This document shows, piece by piece, positions 27,273 to 36,098 of a stretch of 64,000 bases of DNA; the stretch's first letter is position 1; each line of letters opens with the position of its first letter. The stretch lies in the NCBI RefSeq assembly GCF_900607225.1, contig NZ_LR027842.1, positions 1,516,865-1,580,864 of the forward strand, read 5' to 3'. Source of the DNA: [Pseudopropionibacterium] massiliense. Lineage in GTDB: Bacteria > Actinomycetota > Actinomycetes > Propionibacteriales > Propionibacteriaceae. The notes under the pieces are model-generated. The model had not been told where the DNA came from, ran no database searches, and worked only from the letters and a program-made list of their open reading frames with translations. A program made the translations under genes and the position numbers.

Positions 27273-28109
27273 TCACGCTCCAGTGGCTATGGGGCGGGCC
27301 GGATCGGTGATCCAATCGCTCCACGACCCCGGGTAGAGGGCCGGGAGCGGTAGCCCCGCCACCAGCGCCGCCAAGGCGACGTGCGCCGCCTGGATACCGG
27401 AGCCGCAGTAGACCCCGACCCCGCCCTCGCCGGCCCCGGCGGCCTCGAACCTCTTCCGCAGCTCACCGGCCGGCAGCAGGAATCCTCGTTCGTCGGCGAG
27501 TTCGAGCGCGGGCAGCGAACGGGCCCCGGGAATGTGCCCGGCCACGGGATCGACGGTTTCACCGACGCCCCGGAAGCGGTCCTCGGGGCGGGCGTCCAGG
27601 AGCACCCCGGTCGAGGCCAGGGCGGCCGCCCCGTCGGCGTCCAGCGCGGCGGAGGAGGGGTTGTTTCCCAGACGGAAATTCCCCGGCGCCGGGGAAACGT
27701 TCCCCTGCTCCACCGGGAGACCGGCGGACAGCCAGGCCCCGAGGCCGCCGTCGAGGACGAGCGCGCCGCCGTGTCCGTGGTGCTGCAGAAGCCACCAGGC
27801 CCGGGCAGCGGCCATGGACCTCCAGTCGTCGTAGATCACGACGGTCCGATCGTTGCTGACCCCCGCGGCCCGCATCGCGGCCTCGAAGGCCTCGGGGCGG
27901 GGGAGCGGATGCCGGCCGCCCGGGCCGGTGTCGGGGGAGGCCAGTGCCGTGTCCATGTCCACCAGAACCGCCCCGGGAATGTGTCCCGCGAGGTACTGTT
28001 CCCGGCCACCCGAGCTTCCCGGCCCCCCGAACCGGACGTCGAGGAGGGTGATGTCTCGTCGCTGACGCAGGGCGACCAGCCGGGGAACCGTGATCAGTGG
28101 GTTCTGCAT
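27273..28109 (-). CDS. Two-domain sulfurtransferase (rhodanese/3-mercaptopyruvate type)
   Basis: A tandem rhodanese protein of about 278 aa. The inactive N-terminal domain shows LLDVRFG, GHIPGAVLVDMD and VIYDDWRSMAAARAWWLL. The active C-terminal domain shows GHIPGARSLP and the persulfide-carrying Cys in VYCGSGIQAAHVALA. The loop CGSGIQA resembles mercaptopyruvate sulfurtransferases (CGSGVTA) more than thiosulfate ones, so MST activity is slightly favoured. I use the ATG at 28109; an upstream in-frame ATG at 28130 would add seven residues and neither has a strong ribosome binding site. Convergent with der. Confidence 0.88.
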   Translation of the reverse strand: MQNPLITVPRLVALRQRRDITLLDVRFGGPGSSGGREQYLAGHIPGAVLVDMDTALASPDTGPGGRHPLPRPEAFEAAMRAAGVSNDRTVVIYDDWRSMAAARAWWLLQHHGHGGALVLDGGLGAWLSAGLPVEQGNVSPAPGNFRLGNNPSSAALDADGAAALASTGVLLDARPEDRFRGVGETVDPVAGHIPGARSLPALELADERGFLLPAGELRKRFEAAGAGEGGVGVYCGSGIQAAHVALAALVAGLPLPALYPGSWSDWITDPARPIATGA

Positions 28110-28167
28110 GGCCCCACTGTTCCACAACATTCCCGGTCCCGCTCCGCGGGAGCCGGGCCTTTCCGGG

Positions 28168-29025
28168 TCAGACCCGTCCGGCCTGTCCGAGAAGTTCCGC
28201 CATGCTCAGGGGAGATCTCCCGGTCAGGGTCCGGACGCTGTCGGAGACCACGTCCAGTTCCCCGGAGGCGATCGCGGTGTAGGTGGAGACCCAGGCGTCG
28301 ACCTCCCAGGCCGGAGCGCCGTAGTGGGCGCGCGAGGCGTAGGCCTCCTCCACGGTTTCCTCCCGGTAGGTGACCTCCCGTCCCTGGGCCTCGCCGATGA
28401 TCCGGGCCATGTCCGTGAGTGAGAGGGCCTCCGGGCCCGTCATGTCGTAGGTGCGTTTCGCGTGGGGCGACGGGTCGCGCAGGACCGCAGCGGCCGATCG
28501 TGCCACGTCCTGCCGTGCGACCGCGCCGACGCGGCCATCACCGGCAGGGCCGCGCATCACCCCGTGCTCATCCGCGATCCCGGGGAAGAAATCCAGGTAG
28601 AACGAGTCACGCAGGAAGGTCCACGCCATGCCCGATTCGCGGATGTACTGCTCGGTGTACCAGTGGTCGCGGGCAAGGGTGAAGGTGGCGTCCGGGGCGG
28701 CCGCCAGGAAGGACGTGTAGACGATGTGTCCGACCCCCGCAGCGGCAGCTGCCTCCACGAAGACCTGGTGCTGGCGCACCCGGTCCGGGCTCTCCCCGGC
28801 GGAGACCATGAAGAGTACGTCAACCCCGGTCAGTGCCCTGCGGGAAGCCTCCGCGTCGCCGTATTCCGTCACGGCCACGTCCCCTTCGAGCCGGGGCGCC
28901 CTGCTGGCGTCGCGCACCAGCAATCTCAGCTGCGGGGCCAGGTCCTGCAGCCCACTCGCCACGGCCCCGCCGAGCTTCCCCGTGACTCCCGTGAGAGCGA
29001 TGGTTACGGATCGTGTCACTGCCAT
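28168..29025 (-). CDS. NmrA-like NAD(P)H-binding oxidoreductase
   Basis: A 285-aa atypical short-chain dehydrogenase of the NmrA / NAD(P)H:quinone oxidoreductase type 2 group. The dinucleotide motif ALTGVTGKLGGAV lies at the N-terminus, and the Rossmann-fold repeats continue through VLFMVSAGESPDRVRQHQ and HIVYTSFLAAAP. A substrate-side DSFYLDFFPGIADEHGVMRG is typical of the QOR2 subgroup. The usual Tyr-x-x-x-Lys catalytic pair is not evident, as expected for this group. The ATG at 29025 has GGAAGGA about 7 nt upstream; longer frames lack a start signal. Substrate unknown. Confidence 0.82.
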   Translation of the reverse strand: MAVTRSVTIALTGVTGKLGGAVASGLQDLAPQLRLLVRDASRAPRLEGDVAVTEYGDAEASRRALTGVDVLFMVSAGESPDRVRQHQVFVEAAAAAGVGHIVYTSFLAAAPDATFTLARDHWYTEQYIRESGMAWTFLRDSFYLDFFPGIADEHGVMRGPAGDGRVGAVARQDVARSAAAVLRDPSPHAKRTYDMTGPEALSLTDMARIIGEAQGREVTYREETVEEAYASRAHYGAPAWEVDAWVSTYTAIASGELDVVSDSVRTLTGRSPLSMAELLGQAGRV

Positions 29026-29533
29026 TGCCCAGTCCTTCCCGGTTTTCCCGATCACCGTTTCCGAGGAATTTCCTGAGGACATGATTGCATGAACGCCACC
29101 TTCTTGGACGAAGACTCCCGCGTCCATCAGCCTGCCCGGCCCCGGTGGCAGGAGTCGATCGTGGCATGATCGCGACTCTGCTGCCGGAGGTGTCTCGGTG
29201 CCGCCGAGCACGGATGTGCAGTGAGGTGCAGGTGCTACCGGCGATGCGGAAACTTCTCGCCGGCCCACCGCTGTGGCGGTCACGGATCATGGACAGCAGA
29301 ACGTAACGCCCCGATGCCGGGCCCATACCCCCGCGTGGGACTCCGTGGAGGCATCACTCGTTCGTCCCCTCTCGACAGAGTTTCCAGCGGGTCATTGCAG
29401 CACACACGCGAAGCGGCTCGAACACCCCCTGACGAAATTACGATATATTTGGGTACCATAAATTCCGACGGCGACGTCGAGACGGGCGTTGGCCGTACGC
29501 GATAGAGCAATCAGCCCCGAGGAAGAGGTCTTC
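29026..29533. other. 508-nt divergent intergenic region
   Basis: This gap separates the NmrA-like gene (leftward) from lldD (rightward). It becomes AT-richer near lldD, where ATATTTGGGTACCATAAA at about 29446-29463 contains an imperfect dyad centred on GGTACC that could be an operator for a lactate-responsive regulator. No convincing gene was found: the open frames inside it lack ribosome binding sites or recognisable protein features. It probably holds two divergent promoters, but no clear -35/-10 pair stands out. Confidence 0.4.
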
Positions 29534-30799
29534 ATGGTCAAGCGCCAGTTCCCGAAGCCCAGCGAGATATTCGACCTGCTGCACTTCAAGAAGCCAACCC
29601 TGAACGCCAAGAAGCGGCGTCTCCAGGATTCCCTGACGATCTGGGACCTGAGGAAGATAGCGAAGCGCCGCACCCCGAGGGCTGCCTTCGACTACACCGA
29701 CGGCGCTGCGGAGGGGGAGATCTCCCTCGCCCGGGCCCGTCACGCCTTCGAGGACATCGAACTGCATCCCGACATCCTCCATCCGGCGGAGGACGTCGAC
29801 ACCTCCTGCGAGATCCTCGGCGGACCGTCGTCCATGCCGTTCGGGATCGCGCCCACCGGATTCACCCGCCTGATGCAGACCGAGGGTGAGATCGCGGGGG
29901 CGGGAGCGGCCGGGGCCGCTGGCATCCCGTTCACGCTCTCCACCCTCGGCACCACCTCCATCGAGGATGTCAAGGCCGTCAACCCGCTGGGCCGGAACTG
30001 GTTCCAGCTCTACGTGATGCGCAAGCGGGAGATCTCCTACGGTTTGGTGGAGCGGGCCAAACATGCAGGATTCGACACGCTGATGTTCACCGTCGACACC
30101 CCCGTCGCGGGTGCCCGTCTCCGTGACAAGCGCAACGGTTTCTCGATCCCGCCGCAGATCTCCCTGGGAACCGTGCTCGACGCCCTGCCGCGTCCTTGGT
30201 GGTGGTTCGACTTCCTGACCACCCCGAAGCTGGAGTTCGCTTCCCTCAGCTCCACGGGCGGCACGGTGGGGGAGTTGCTCGACTCCGCCATGGACCCCAC
30301 CATCAGCCACCAGGATCTCGATGTCATCCGCGGCATGTGGAACGGAAAGATCATCATCAAGGGTGTGCAGACCGTCACCGACGCCAAGAAACTCGTCGAC
30401 GCGGGCGTGGACGGCATCCTGTTGTCCAACCACGGTGGCCGTCAACTCGACCGGGCCCCGGTGCCCTTCCACCTGCTGCCACACGTGGTCAAGGAGATCG
30501 GTAGGGACGCCGCCGTCATGGTGGACACCGGCATCATGAACGGTGCCGACATCGCGGCCTGCATGGCGCTGGGTGCGGACTTCACCCTCATTGGTCGCGC
30601 CTACCTGTACGGTCTCATGGCCGGTGGACGCGCGGGCGTCGACCGCACGATCGCGATCCTGCACGAGGAACTGGTCCGTACCATGAAACTGTTGGGTGTC
30701 TCCAGTATTGCCGAGCTCGAGCCCCGGCACATCACCCAGCTCACGCGCTACGTGCCGGTTCCCAAGCTGGCCCAGCACGTGGCGGAAGCCCTCGTCTGA
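29534..30799 (+). CDS. lldD: L-lactate dehydrogenase (FMN, quinone-linked)
   Basis: A 421-aa FMN-dependent alpha-hydroxy acid dehydrogenase that oxidises L-lactate to pyruvate and feeds the quinone pool. The substrate and FMN sites are visible: [18 protein letters not shown] near the N-terminus, [41 protein letters not shown], and the catalytic His segment [14 protein letters not shown] (His near residue 300). [14 protein letters not shown] closes the phosphate site. ATG 29534 is preceded by GAGGAAGAGG; an earlier in-frame start at 29489 is less likely. Lactate is a preferred carbon source in propionibacteria, which fits. Tandem hairpins follow. Confidence 0.93.
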   Translation: MVKRQFPKPSEIFDLLHFKKPTLNAKKRRLQDSLTIWDLRKIAKRRTPRAAFDYTDGAAEGEISLARARHAFEDIELHPDILHPAEDVDTSCEILGGPSSMPFGIAPTGFTRLMQTEGEIAGAGAAGAAGIPFTLSTLGTTSIEDVKAVNPLGRNWFQLYVMRKREISYGLVERAKHAGFDTLMFTVDTPVAGARLRDKRNGFSIPPQISLGTVLDALPRPWWWFDFLTTPKLEFASLSSTGGTVGELLDSAMDPTISHQDLDVIRGMWNGKIIIKGVQTVTDAKKLVDAGVDGILLSNHGGRQLDRAPVPFHLLPHVVKEIGRDAAVMVDTGIMNGADIAACMALGADFTLIGRAYLYGLMAGGRAGVDRTIAILHEELVRTMKLLGVSSIAELEPRHITQLTRYVPVPKLAQHVAEALV

Positions 30800-30831
30800 G
30801 CCCTGTTTCGGTGGGAAACCGAACCATCTCG

Positions 30832-30867
30832 CTCGGCGGGCCGGGACTCCGGGCCCGGCCCGCCGAG
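30832..30867 (+). terminator. GC-rich hairpin after lldD
   Basis: A perfect 14-bp inverted repeat (30832-30845 with 30854-30867) around an 8-nt loop lies 32 nt past the lldD stop. It has no long T-run, as is common for terminators in high-GC actinobacteria. Confidence 0.65.
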
Positions 30868-30898
30868 TCCTTGAACGTGGCCCCGGAAACAAAAGAAC

Positions 30899-30925
30899 CC
30901 ACGTCACGGATTCATCGTGACGTGG
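30899..30925. terminator. Second hairpin, possibly bidirectional terminator
   Basis: CCACGTCACG (30899-30908) pairs perfectly with CGTGACGTGG (30916-30925) across a 7-nt loop. It is followed by ATTT on the plus strand. On the minus strand it is followed by a T-rich run (complement of AAACAAAAGAA), so it could stop transcripts from both sides, including leftward ones from tRNA-Pro. Confidence 0.55.
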
Positions 30926-31087
30926 ATTTGAGCGTGAGCTCATGGCCGGGCTGACAGCGCGATGGTTCAGGACATGCGCACAGGGTGTCTCGGGGTATCA
31001 GCAACGCTTCCGGGACTGGGGCATGGGCTCAGAAACCACGGCCGGGTGGTCAATCACTAGCGTCCCACCTGGCCCTGCCCATCTCAA

Positions 31088-31310
31088 CGCATCCGCACCG
31101 ACCGGGTCGATACGACCGGCAACATCACCCTGCGACTCAACGGCCGCCTCCACCACATCGGCATCGGCCGGCCTTCCAAGGGAACCTGCGTCACCATGCT
31201 CGTCCAGGACCATGACGTCACCATCATCAACACCCACACCGGTCAGATCATCCGCGAGCTCGTCATTGACCCCGCCCGCGACTGCCAACCTATAGGCTCA
31301 AAGAAAAACC
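31088..31310 (+). pseudogene. Remnant of an IS481-family transposase (C-terminal end)
   Basis: The reading frame beginning RIRTDRVDTTGNITLRLNGR and continuing LHHIGIGRPSKG, HDVTIINTHTGQIIRELVID and PARDCQPIG is the typical beta-rich C-terminus of IS481-type transposases (DTTG..LR..GRLHHIGIGR..LDP..DYQP). The catalytic DDE core is missing, and an in-frame stop lies just upstream. The frame has lost its own stop and runs on into the 3' part of the neighbouring tRNA gene on the other strand, ending at 31399. It is therefore a decayed fragment, lying directly at the 3' side of tRNA-Pro. No terminal inverted repeat was identified. Confidence 0.7.
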
Positions 31311-31364
31311 TGAACCTCCAGAATGAAGGTTCAGGCCATTCCGATGTCCTGGAACAGGACAGTG

Positions 31365-31438
<74 letters not shown>

Positions 31439-31463
31439 AAACCGTTCAACACACGGCTCGGGT

Positions 31464-31493
31464 AGCTTAGCGGGTGAATGGCGAGGAGGCCAA
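31464..31493 (-). promoter_or_regulatory. Candidate promoter of tRNA-Pro
   Basis: On the minus strand TTGGCC (31493-31488) is followed after 18 nt by TAAGCT (31469-31464), placing a start a short distance upstream of the tRNA 5' end at 31438. Spacing is right but the hexamers are only partial matches. Confidence 0.35.
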
Positions 31494-31555
31494 TCGAGGT
31501 CAGGTGGACGATGCAGGGTCCTGCTGTGACGGCCCTTGGTCGTACCCTTGTCATC

Positions 31556-32764
31556 ATGAACCTGCGCCTCCGCTCCCTGCTCGCCGCCCTGGCGGGGTTG
31601 ACGCTCCTGCTTCCGGCTTGCTCCCCAGGGAACCCCACGCCCCACGACTCTTCCCAAGAGACCACATCCGCTGCCTCCGGAACCGAAACCGCCGCTCAGG
31701 AGGCCTCACCCACCCCGGTCGCACCGGTCGGGGCCCTGACCATCACGTCCTCGACGGACGCCGCCCTGCCCAGTGACCCCGTCACCCTCAGCCTGGAGAA
31801 CGGAACCATCAGCAACGTCACGGTCACGGGGCCGGGAGGTGCGGTGGAGGGCACCTTCGAGAAGGACGCCTGGACCCCTTCGAAGGCCCTCGAGCTGAAT
31901 ACGGAGTACAGGCTCACCGCCACTGCCAGCGACGGCACGGCGAAGGAGGCCAGCTTCAAGACGGTCTCACCGGGTTCCGCCGAGACCACGTTCAAACTGC
32001 CCTACCTGGATGACAACATGGGTGTGGGAATGCCCGCGTACGTGAAGTTCAGCCGGGCCATCCCGAAGGAGTACCGCGCATCCATCGAGGAACACGCCAA
32101 AGTCACCGTCACCCCGGCGCAGGAGGGGGCGTGGGGCTGGATCAGCGACACCGAACTGTTGTACCGGCCGAAGGAGTACTGGAAGCCGGGAACGAAGATT
32201 TCCCTCGATCTGAGATGGCTGGGGGTGCAGGCGACTGAGAACACCTGGCTGAAGAAGGACGTTCCCGGAACTTTCTCCATCAGGGACGTGTCACGTGTCA
32301 TCAAGGTGGACATCGCGAACTACACCACCACCATCGTCGACAACGGGGAAACGGTCAAAACCCTGCCCTCGACAACAGGAAAGGAAGACTTCGTCACCCG
32401 CTCCGGCACGAAACTGATCCTGGAGAAATACGACAGTCTGAAGATGGACTCCGAAACCATAGCGATTCCCTCGGGCAGCTCCGAGGCCTACAACATGGAC
32501 GTGCAGTACGCCATGCGCGTCACGTGGACGGGCGAGTTCATTCACGCAGCCCCGTGGTCGGTCTCCTCCCAGGGGAAGGCGAACGTCAGCCATGGCTGCG
32601 TCGGACTCAGCACTGACAACGCCGGATGGCTCTACGAGGGCACCAGCATCGGTGACGTCGTGGAGTTCACCGGGTCCGAGAGAAAGATGGAGCCCTCCGA
32701 GGGGCTTGGGGTGTGGCTCTACTCGTGGGATGAGTGGAAAGCGCTCTCGGCATCCGGCTCGTGA
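31556..32764 (+). CDS. L,D-transpeptidase lipoprotein with Ig-like domains
   Basis: A 402-aa cell-wall enzyme making 3-3 peptidoglycan cross-links. The N-terminus is a lipoprotein signal (MNLRLRSLLAALAGLTLLLP then AC), with lipobox LPAC and acylated Cys22. A Ser/Thr/Pro-rich spacer and two Ig-like domains (about 60-150 and 150-250) follow. The YkuD catalytic domain begins near 255 (VIKVDIANYTTTIVDNGETV) and carries EFIHAAPW and SHGCVGLS, with the nucleophile Cys near residue 348. The layout is that of mycobacterial LdtMt2-type enzymes, which resist many beta-lactams but not carbapenems. ATG 31556 is chosen because it alone starts the signal peptide. Lnt, encoded later in this window, could complete its lipid anchor. 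Confidence 0.92.
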   Translation: MNLRLRSLLAALAGLTLLLPACSPGNPTPHDSSQETTSAASGTETAAQEASPTPVAPVGALTITSSTDAALPSDPVTLSLENGTISNVTVTGPGGAVEGTFEKDAWTPSKALELNTEYRLTATASDGTAKEASFKTVSPGSAETTFKLPYLDDNMGVGMPAYVKFSRAIPKEYRASIEEHAKVTVTPAQEGAWGWISDTELLYRPKEYWKPGTKISLDLRWLGVQATENTWLKKDVPGTFSIRDVSRVIKVDIANYTTTIVDNGETVKTLPSTTGKEDFVTRSGTKLILEKYDSLKMDSETIAIPSGSSEAYNMDVQYAMRVTWTGEFIHAAPWSVSSQGKANVSHGCVGLSTDNAGWLYEGTSIGDVVEFTGSERKMEPSEGLGVWLYSWDEWKALSASGS

Positions 32765-32799
32765 GTTGACCGGGAACGATTCCGGGCCGGATTGCTAGG

Positions 32800-35769
32800 A
32801 TGACGACGCTCATGCCTGTCATCGTTCCTGTCGCCCTTCTCGTACTGGCCTTCGTCACCACCCCGCTGTTCGTCCGTTTCCTGGGGCGAAACGCAGGGTG
32901 GCCCTTGTCGGCACTCTACGTTGCTGCCGCTGCGTTCCAGGCCCCTGCCGCCGGCGCCGTGGCGGCAGGGGAACGGCCGGCCTGGGCCGTGGACTGGTTG
33001 CCCGCCCTCGGCATCCGGCTGGCCTTCGCCGCGGATGGTCTGGGGCTCGTCTTCAGTTTCATCGCGTTGCTGATCGGCGCGGTCGTGTTCATTTACTCGA
33101 CGCGCTACCTCGCGGTCGGCAGGAACTATGCCTTCCACCAGGTGATGACGGCCTTCACCCTCTCGATGCAGGCGCTCGTGCTTGCCGATGACCTGGTGCT
33201 GCTGTTCATCTGCTGGGAGCTGACCTCCTTGGCGTCCTTCCTGTTGATCGCATCCGCCGGTAATGCGGGCGAAGGCGCCTCGATGCGCACCCTCCTCATC
33301 ACATTTGTCGGCGGCGTCCTGCTCCTGCTCGCGATCGCCGCCATCTGGTGGCGCACCGGCACCACCTCGCTGTCAGAGGTGTTCTCCCACGGGGTGTGGG
33401 CCTCCGACCCCGGTTTCACCACGCTGATAGCCGTCCTGGTGGCCCTGGCCGGATTCACGAAAGCGGCCCAGTTCCCGTTCCACGTGTGGCTCCCGGACGC
33501 CATGGCCGCGATCACCCCTGTCAGCGCCTACCTTCATGCCGCAGCGGTCGTCAAGGCCGGCATCTTCCTGCTACTGCGTTTCAGCCCCGTCCTCCACGGG
33601 AATGCGATCTGGAACGGTCTTCTGGTGACGGTCGGGTTGATCACCACCTGCGTGGGTGGTTACTTCGCGTTGGAACAGACAGACGCCAAGAAACTGATGG
33701 CCTATTCCACGGTCAGTCAGCTGGGGTTGCTGACCGCGAGCATCGGGTTGGGCACCGAGGCCGGCATTGCGGCGGCGGTGCTGCACACCATCGCGCACGC
33801 CCTGTTCAAATCCGGGTTGTTCATGATGGTGGGTGTCATCGATCACGCCACCGACACCCGTGATCTTCGTCGTTTCCCGCCCGGGCTGTACAAGCGGATG
33901 CCTTTCAGCTTCGTGGTGATGACCCTGGGATGCGCGTCGATGGCCGGTATTCCCCCGATGCTGGGTTTCGTCTCGAAGGATGCGATCCTGGCCTCGCTGC
34001 TGGGGGCTCCCGAGGCGTCGTGGACCGGTTGGACGGCTTTCCTGGTAGCTGCCCTGGGTTCCGTGCTCACCTTCGTCTACTGCTCCCGGGTCCTGCTCGG
34101 GATCTTCTTCGACGGCACGGACGAGGACCGTTCCGTGCACATGCACGACCCGTTGCTCGCGGGAAGCGCGGCGTTACCGATCCTGGTTTCCGTTCCCCTG
34201 GTCGCATGGCTCGGGGAACTGTCCGGCCCGGTGGCGCTGGCCACCGGGGCGGCCCTCGGTGGGACTGCACCCGGGATCCACCTGGCCCTGTGGCACGGAC
34301 CCGGCCCGGAGCTGTACGCAACAGCGTGCATCCTGTTCCTCGGTGGCGCCATCGCATGGCGGCGCAAGGCCTTGGTCGACTGGGTGCTGCAGCACCGGTT
34401 CCCGCTCAACGGTTCCAAGGCCATGTGGCACATCTCGGAGTGGACTCGCCGTTTCGGCGCCTTGCAGGCCCGCACCGTCGCCTCGGACACCGCGACCCGG
34501 CACATCGTCCCGATCCTGGGCTCGCTCGGCGTGCTCGGCCTCGCGGGAAGCGGGGCGGCCCACCTCACCGGCCTCCAGGATCAGCAACCGGGACTGACCA
34601 AATCGATCGACGTCGTCGTGTTCGTTCTCATCACCGCGGCCACCATCGGGGTCTGCATTTCTCGGGTGCGCATCGCAGCGGTGTTGTCGTTGTCGGCGGT
34701 GGGAATCCTCGCGACGGTACAGATCCTGGCCCTCGGCGCCCCCGACGTGGCCCTCACCCAGCTGCTGGTGGAGAGCCTGAACATCATCGTGATCATGCTG
34801 GTGCTGCAGCGGCTCCCGGTCCGGTTCCCGGTACGCCGCCGAGGCCGGAACCTGCTGACCCTGGCCGCCTCCGCGCTGGTTGGCGGAGGGGTCGCGGCCC
34901 TCACCTGGGCCCTGACCGCGCGGCGCGACAAGTCGGATCTGGCCAAGGAGTTCCTCGAGCGCACGAAGGAACTGGCCTCGGGGGACAACGTCGTGAACGT
35001 GATCCTCGTGGAGTTCCGCGGATTCGACACCCTGGGCGAGCTGAGCGTGCTCGCCATGACGGCGGTCGCCATCCTGGCCCTGCTCTCGACGGTGAGGGAC
35101 CGCTACATCGACCCGCCGGGCGAGGATCCCTACCTGATCCCGGTGGCGGCGCTGCAGATAAACCAGGACCCGCGTTCGCGTGCGCACCGCGCGATCATGG
35201 AGGCGTGGCCCAACGCGGTCAGCCTGCAGGTGATGCTTCGTTTCATGACCCCGCTGCTCGTGGTGATCTCCGCCATCCTGTTCTGGCGTGGGCACAACAG
35301 CCCGGGCGGGGGCTTCAATGCGGCCCTGGTGGCCTCCTCCCTGGTGGGGCTGATCTACCTCTCGACCTCCAAGGACCGCTCCGTCGGCCCGCCCCGGTTG
35401 CCCCTGTTCCTGGTCGGGGGAGGGGTCATGCTGGCGGTCGCCACCGGTTTCCTCGACCTGTTCCTGACCGGTTCCTTCCTGCAACCGATCCACGGGGAGA
35501 TCCTGGGAACCCACCTGACCACGTCGATGATCTTCGACGCCGGCGTGTACCTGGCGGTCCTGGGGCTGATCCTCGTCTCATTCAACGTGCTGGGCGCCAC
35601 CAGGGGAACCCGGGCCGGGGGCGAGGGTACCCGCGAACGCATCGACGAGTTGCTGGAGGGCGAACTCCCGGGGCCGCTGGAGACCGTGCGGGGGGAACGT
35701 CCCCGGCGCCCCGCGATCCGGAGCCGTTTCATCACCGAGGGCACTCGCCCGGAGGAGACCAGGAAATGA
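32800..35769 (+). CDS. mrpA: Mrp Na+/H+ antiporter subunit A, fused to subunit B
   Basis: A 989-aa polytopic membrane protein, the large NuoL-like subunit of the Mrp/Mnh cation/proton antiporter. The proton-channel core has conserved Lys and Glu in LLFICWELTSLASFLLIASA, GFTKAAQFPFHVWLPDAM and STVSQLGLLTASIGL, and a His in HTIAHALFKSGLFMMVG. From about residue 795 an MrpB domain follows (RFMTPLLVVISAILFWRGHN, then SPGGGFNAALVASS), so A and B are one polypeptide. First of six genes, A(B)-C-D-E-F-G, each overlapping the next by about 4 nt. The start is ATG 32800 or ATG 32812; the ribosome binding site does not decide it. Confidence 0.94.
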   Translation: MTTLMPVIVPVALLVLAFVTTPLFVRFLGRNAGWPLSALYVAAAAFQAPAAGAVAAGERPAWAVDWLPALGIRLAFAADGLGLVFSFIALLIGAVVFIYSTRYLAVGRNYAFHQVMTAFTLSMQALVLADDLVLLFICWELTSLASFLLIASAGNAGEGASMRTLLITFVGGVLLLLAIAAIWWRTGTTSLSEVFSHGVWASDPGFTTLIAVLVALAGFTKAAQFPFHVWLPDAMAAITPVSAYLHAAAVVKAGIFLLLRFSPVLHGNAIWNGLLVTVGLITTCVGGYFALEQTDAKKLMAYSTVSQLGLLTASIGLGTEAGIAAAVLHTIAHALFKSGLFMMVGVIDHATDTRDLRRFPPGLYKRMPFSFVVMTLGCASMAGIPPMLGFVSKDAILASLLGAPEASWTGWTAFLVAALGSVLTFVYCSRVLLGIFFDGTDEDRSVHMHDPLLAGSAALPILVSVPLVAWLGELSGPVALATGAALGGTAPGIHLALWHGPGPELYATACILFLGGAIAWRRKALVDWVLQHRFPLNGSKAMWHISEWTRRFGALQARTVASDTATRHIVPILGSLGVLGLAGSGAAHLTGLQDQQPGLTKSIDVVVFVLITAATIGVCISRVRIAAVLSLSAVGILATVQILALGAPDVALTQLLVESLNIIVIMLVLQRLPVRFPVRRRGRNLLTLAASALVGGGVAALTWALTARRDKSDLAKEFLERTKELASGDNVVNVILVEFRGFDTLGELSVLAMTAVAILALLSTVRDRYIDPPGEDPYLIPVAALQINQDPRSRAHRAIMEAWPNAVSLQVMLRFMTPLLVVISAILFWRGHNSPGGGFNAALVASSLVGLIYLSTSKDRSVGPPRLPLFLVGGGVMLAVATGFLDLFLTGSFLQPIHGEILGTHLTTSMIFDAGVYLAVLGLILVSFNVLGATRGTRAGGEGTRERIDELLEGELPGPLETVRGERPRRPAIRSRFITEGTRPEETRK

Positions 35770-36098
35770 TCCTGATAGCCACGATCTTCGTTCTGGTCAC
35801 CGGTGGGGTGTATCTCCTGCTCCAGCGCTCCATGGTGCGCGCCGTGTTCGGGCTCGGGCTCCTGAGCCACGCCGTCAACTTCGTCCTGCTCACCACGGGT
35901 GTGCCGGGCTGGCGGACGGAACCCATCACCGACGGCACCAGCACGGTCACGGTGGCGGATCCGCTCCCGCAGGCCTTCGTGCTGACCGCGATCGTGATCA
36001 CCCTGGCCACGAGCATCCTGATGCTCGCGATGGCCGTCATCGGGCGCAACGACAACATGCTGCGCCATCCCGAGACGGGGGAGACCCACCGCGCATGA
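35766..36098 (+). CDS. mrpC: Mrp antiporter subunit C
   Basis: A 110-aa NuoK-like membrane subunit with three predicted helices. Signature stretches are GGVYLLLQRSMVRAVFGLGL, LSHAVNFVLLTTG and DPLPQAFVLTAIVITLATSI. Within the complex it corresponds to the small K-type channel subunit of complex I. ATG 35766 overlaps the mrpA stop by 4 nt. Much longer in-frame extensions upstream are mrpA shadows. Confidence 0.94.
   Translation: MILIATIFVLVTGGVYLLLQRSMVRAVFGLGLLSHAVNFVLLTTGVPGWRTEPITDGTSTVTVADPLPQAFVLTAIVITLATSILMLAMAVIGRNDNMLRHPETGETHRA

Noticed and set aside
29085-29306. 73-codon plus-strand frame in the gap upstream of lldD
   Set aside because: No ribosome binding site, Arg/Pro-rich random-looking translation, and no neighbour supporting it.
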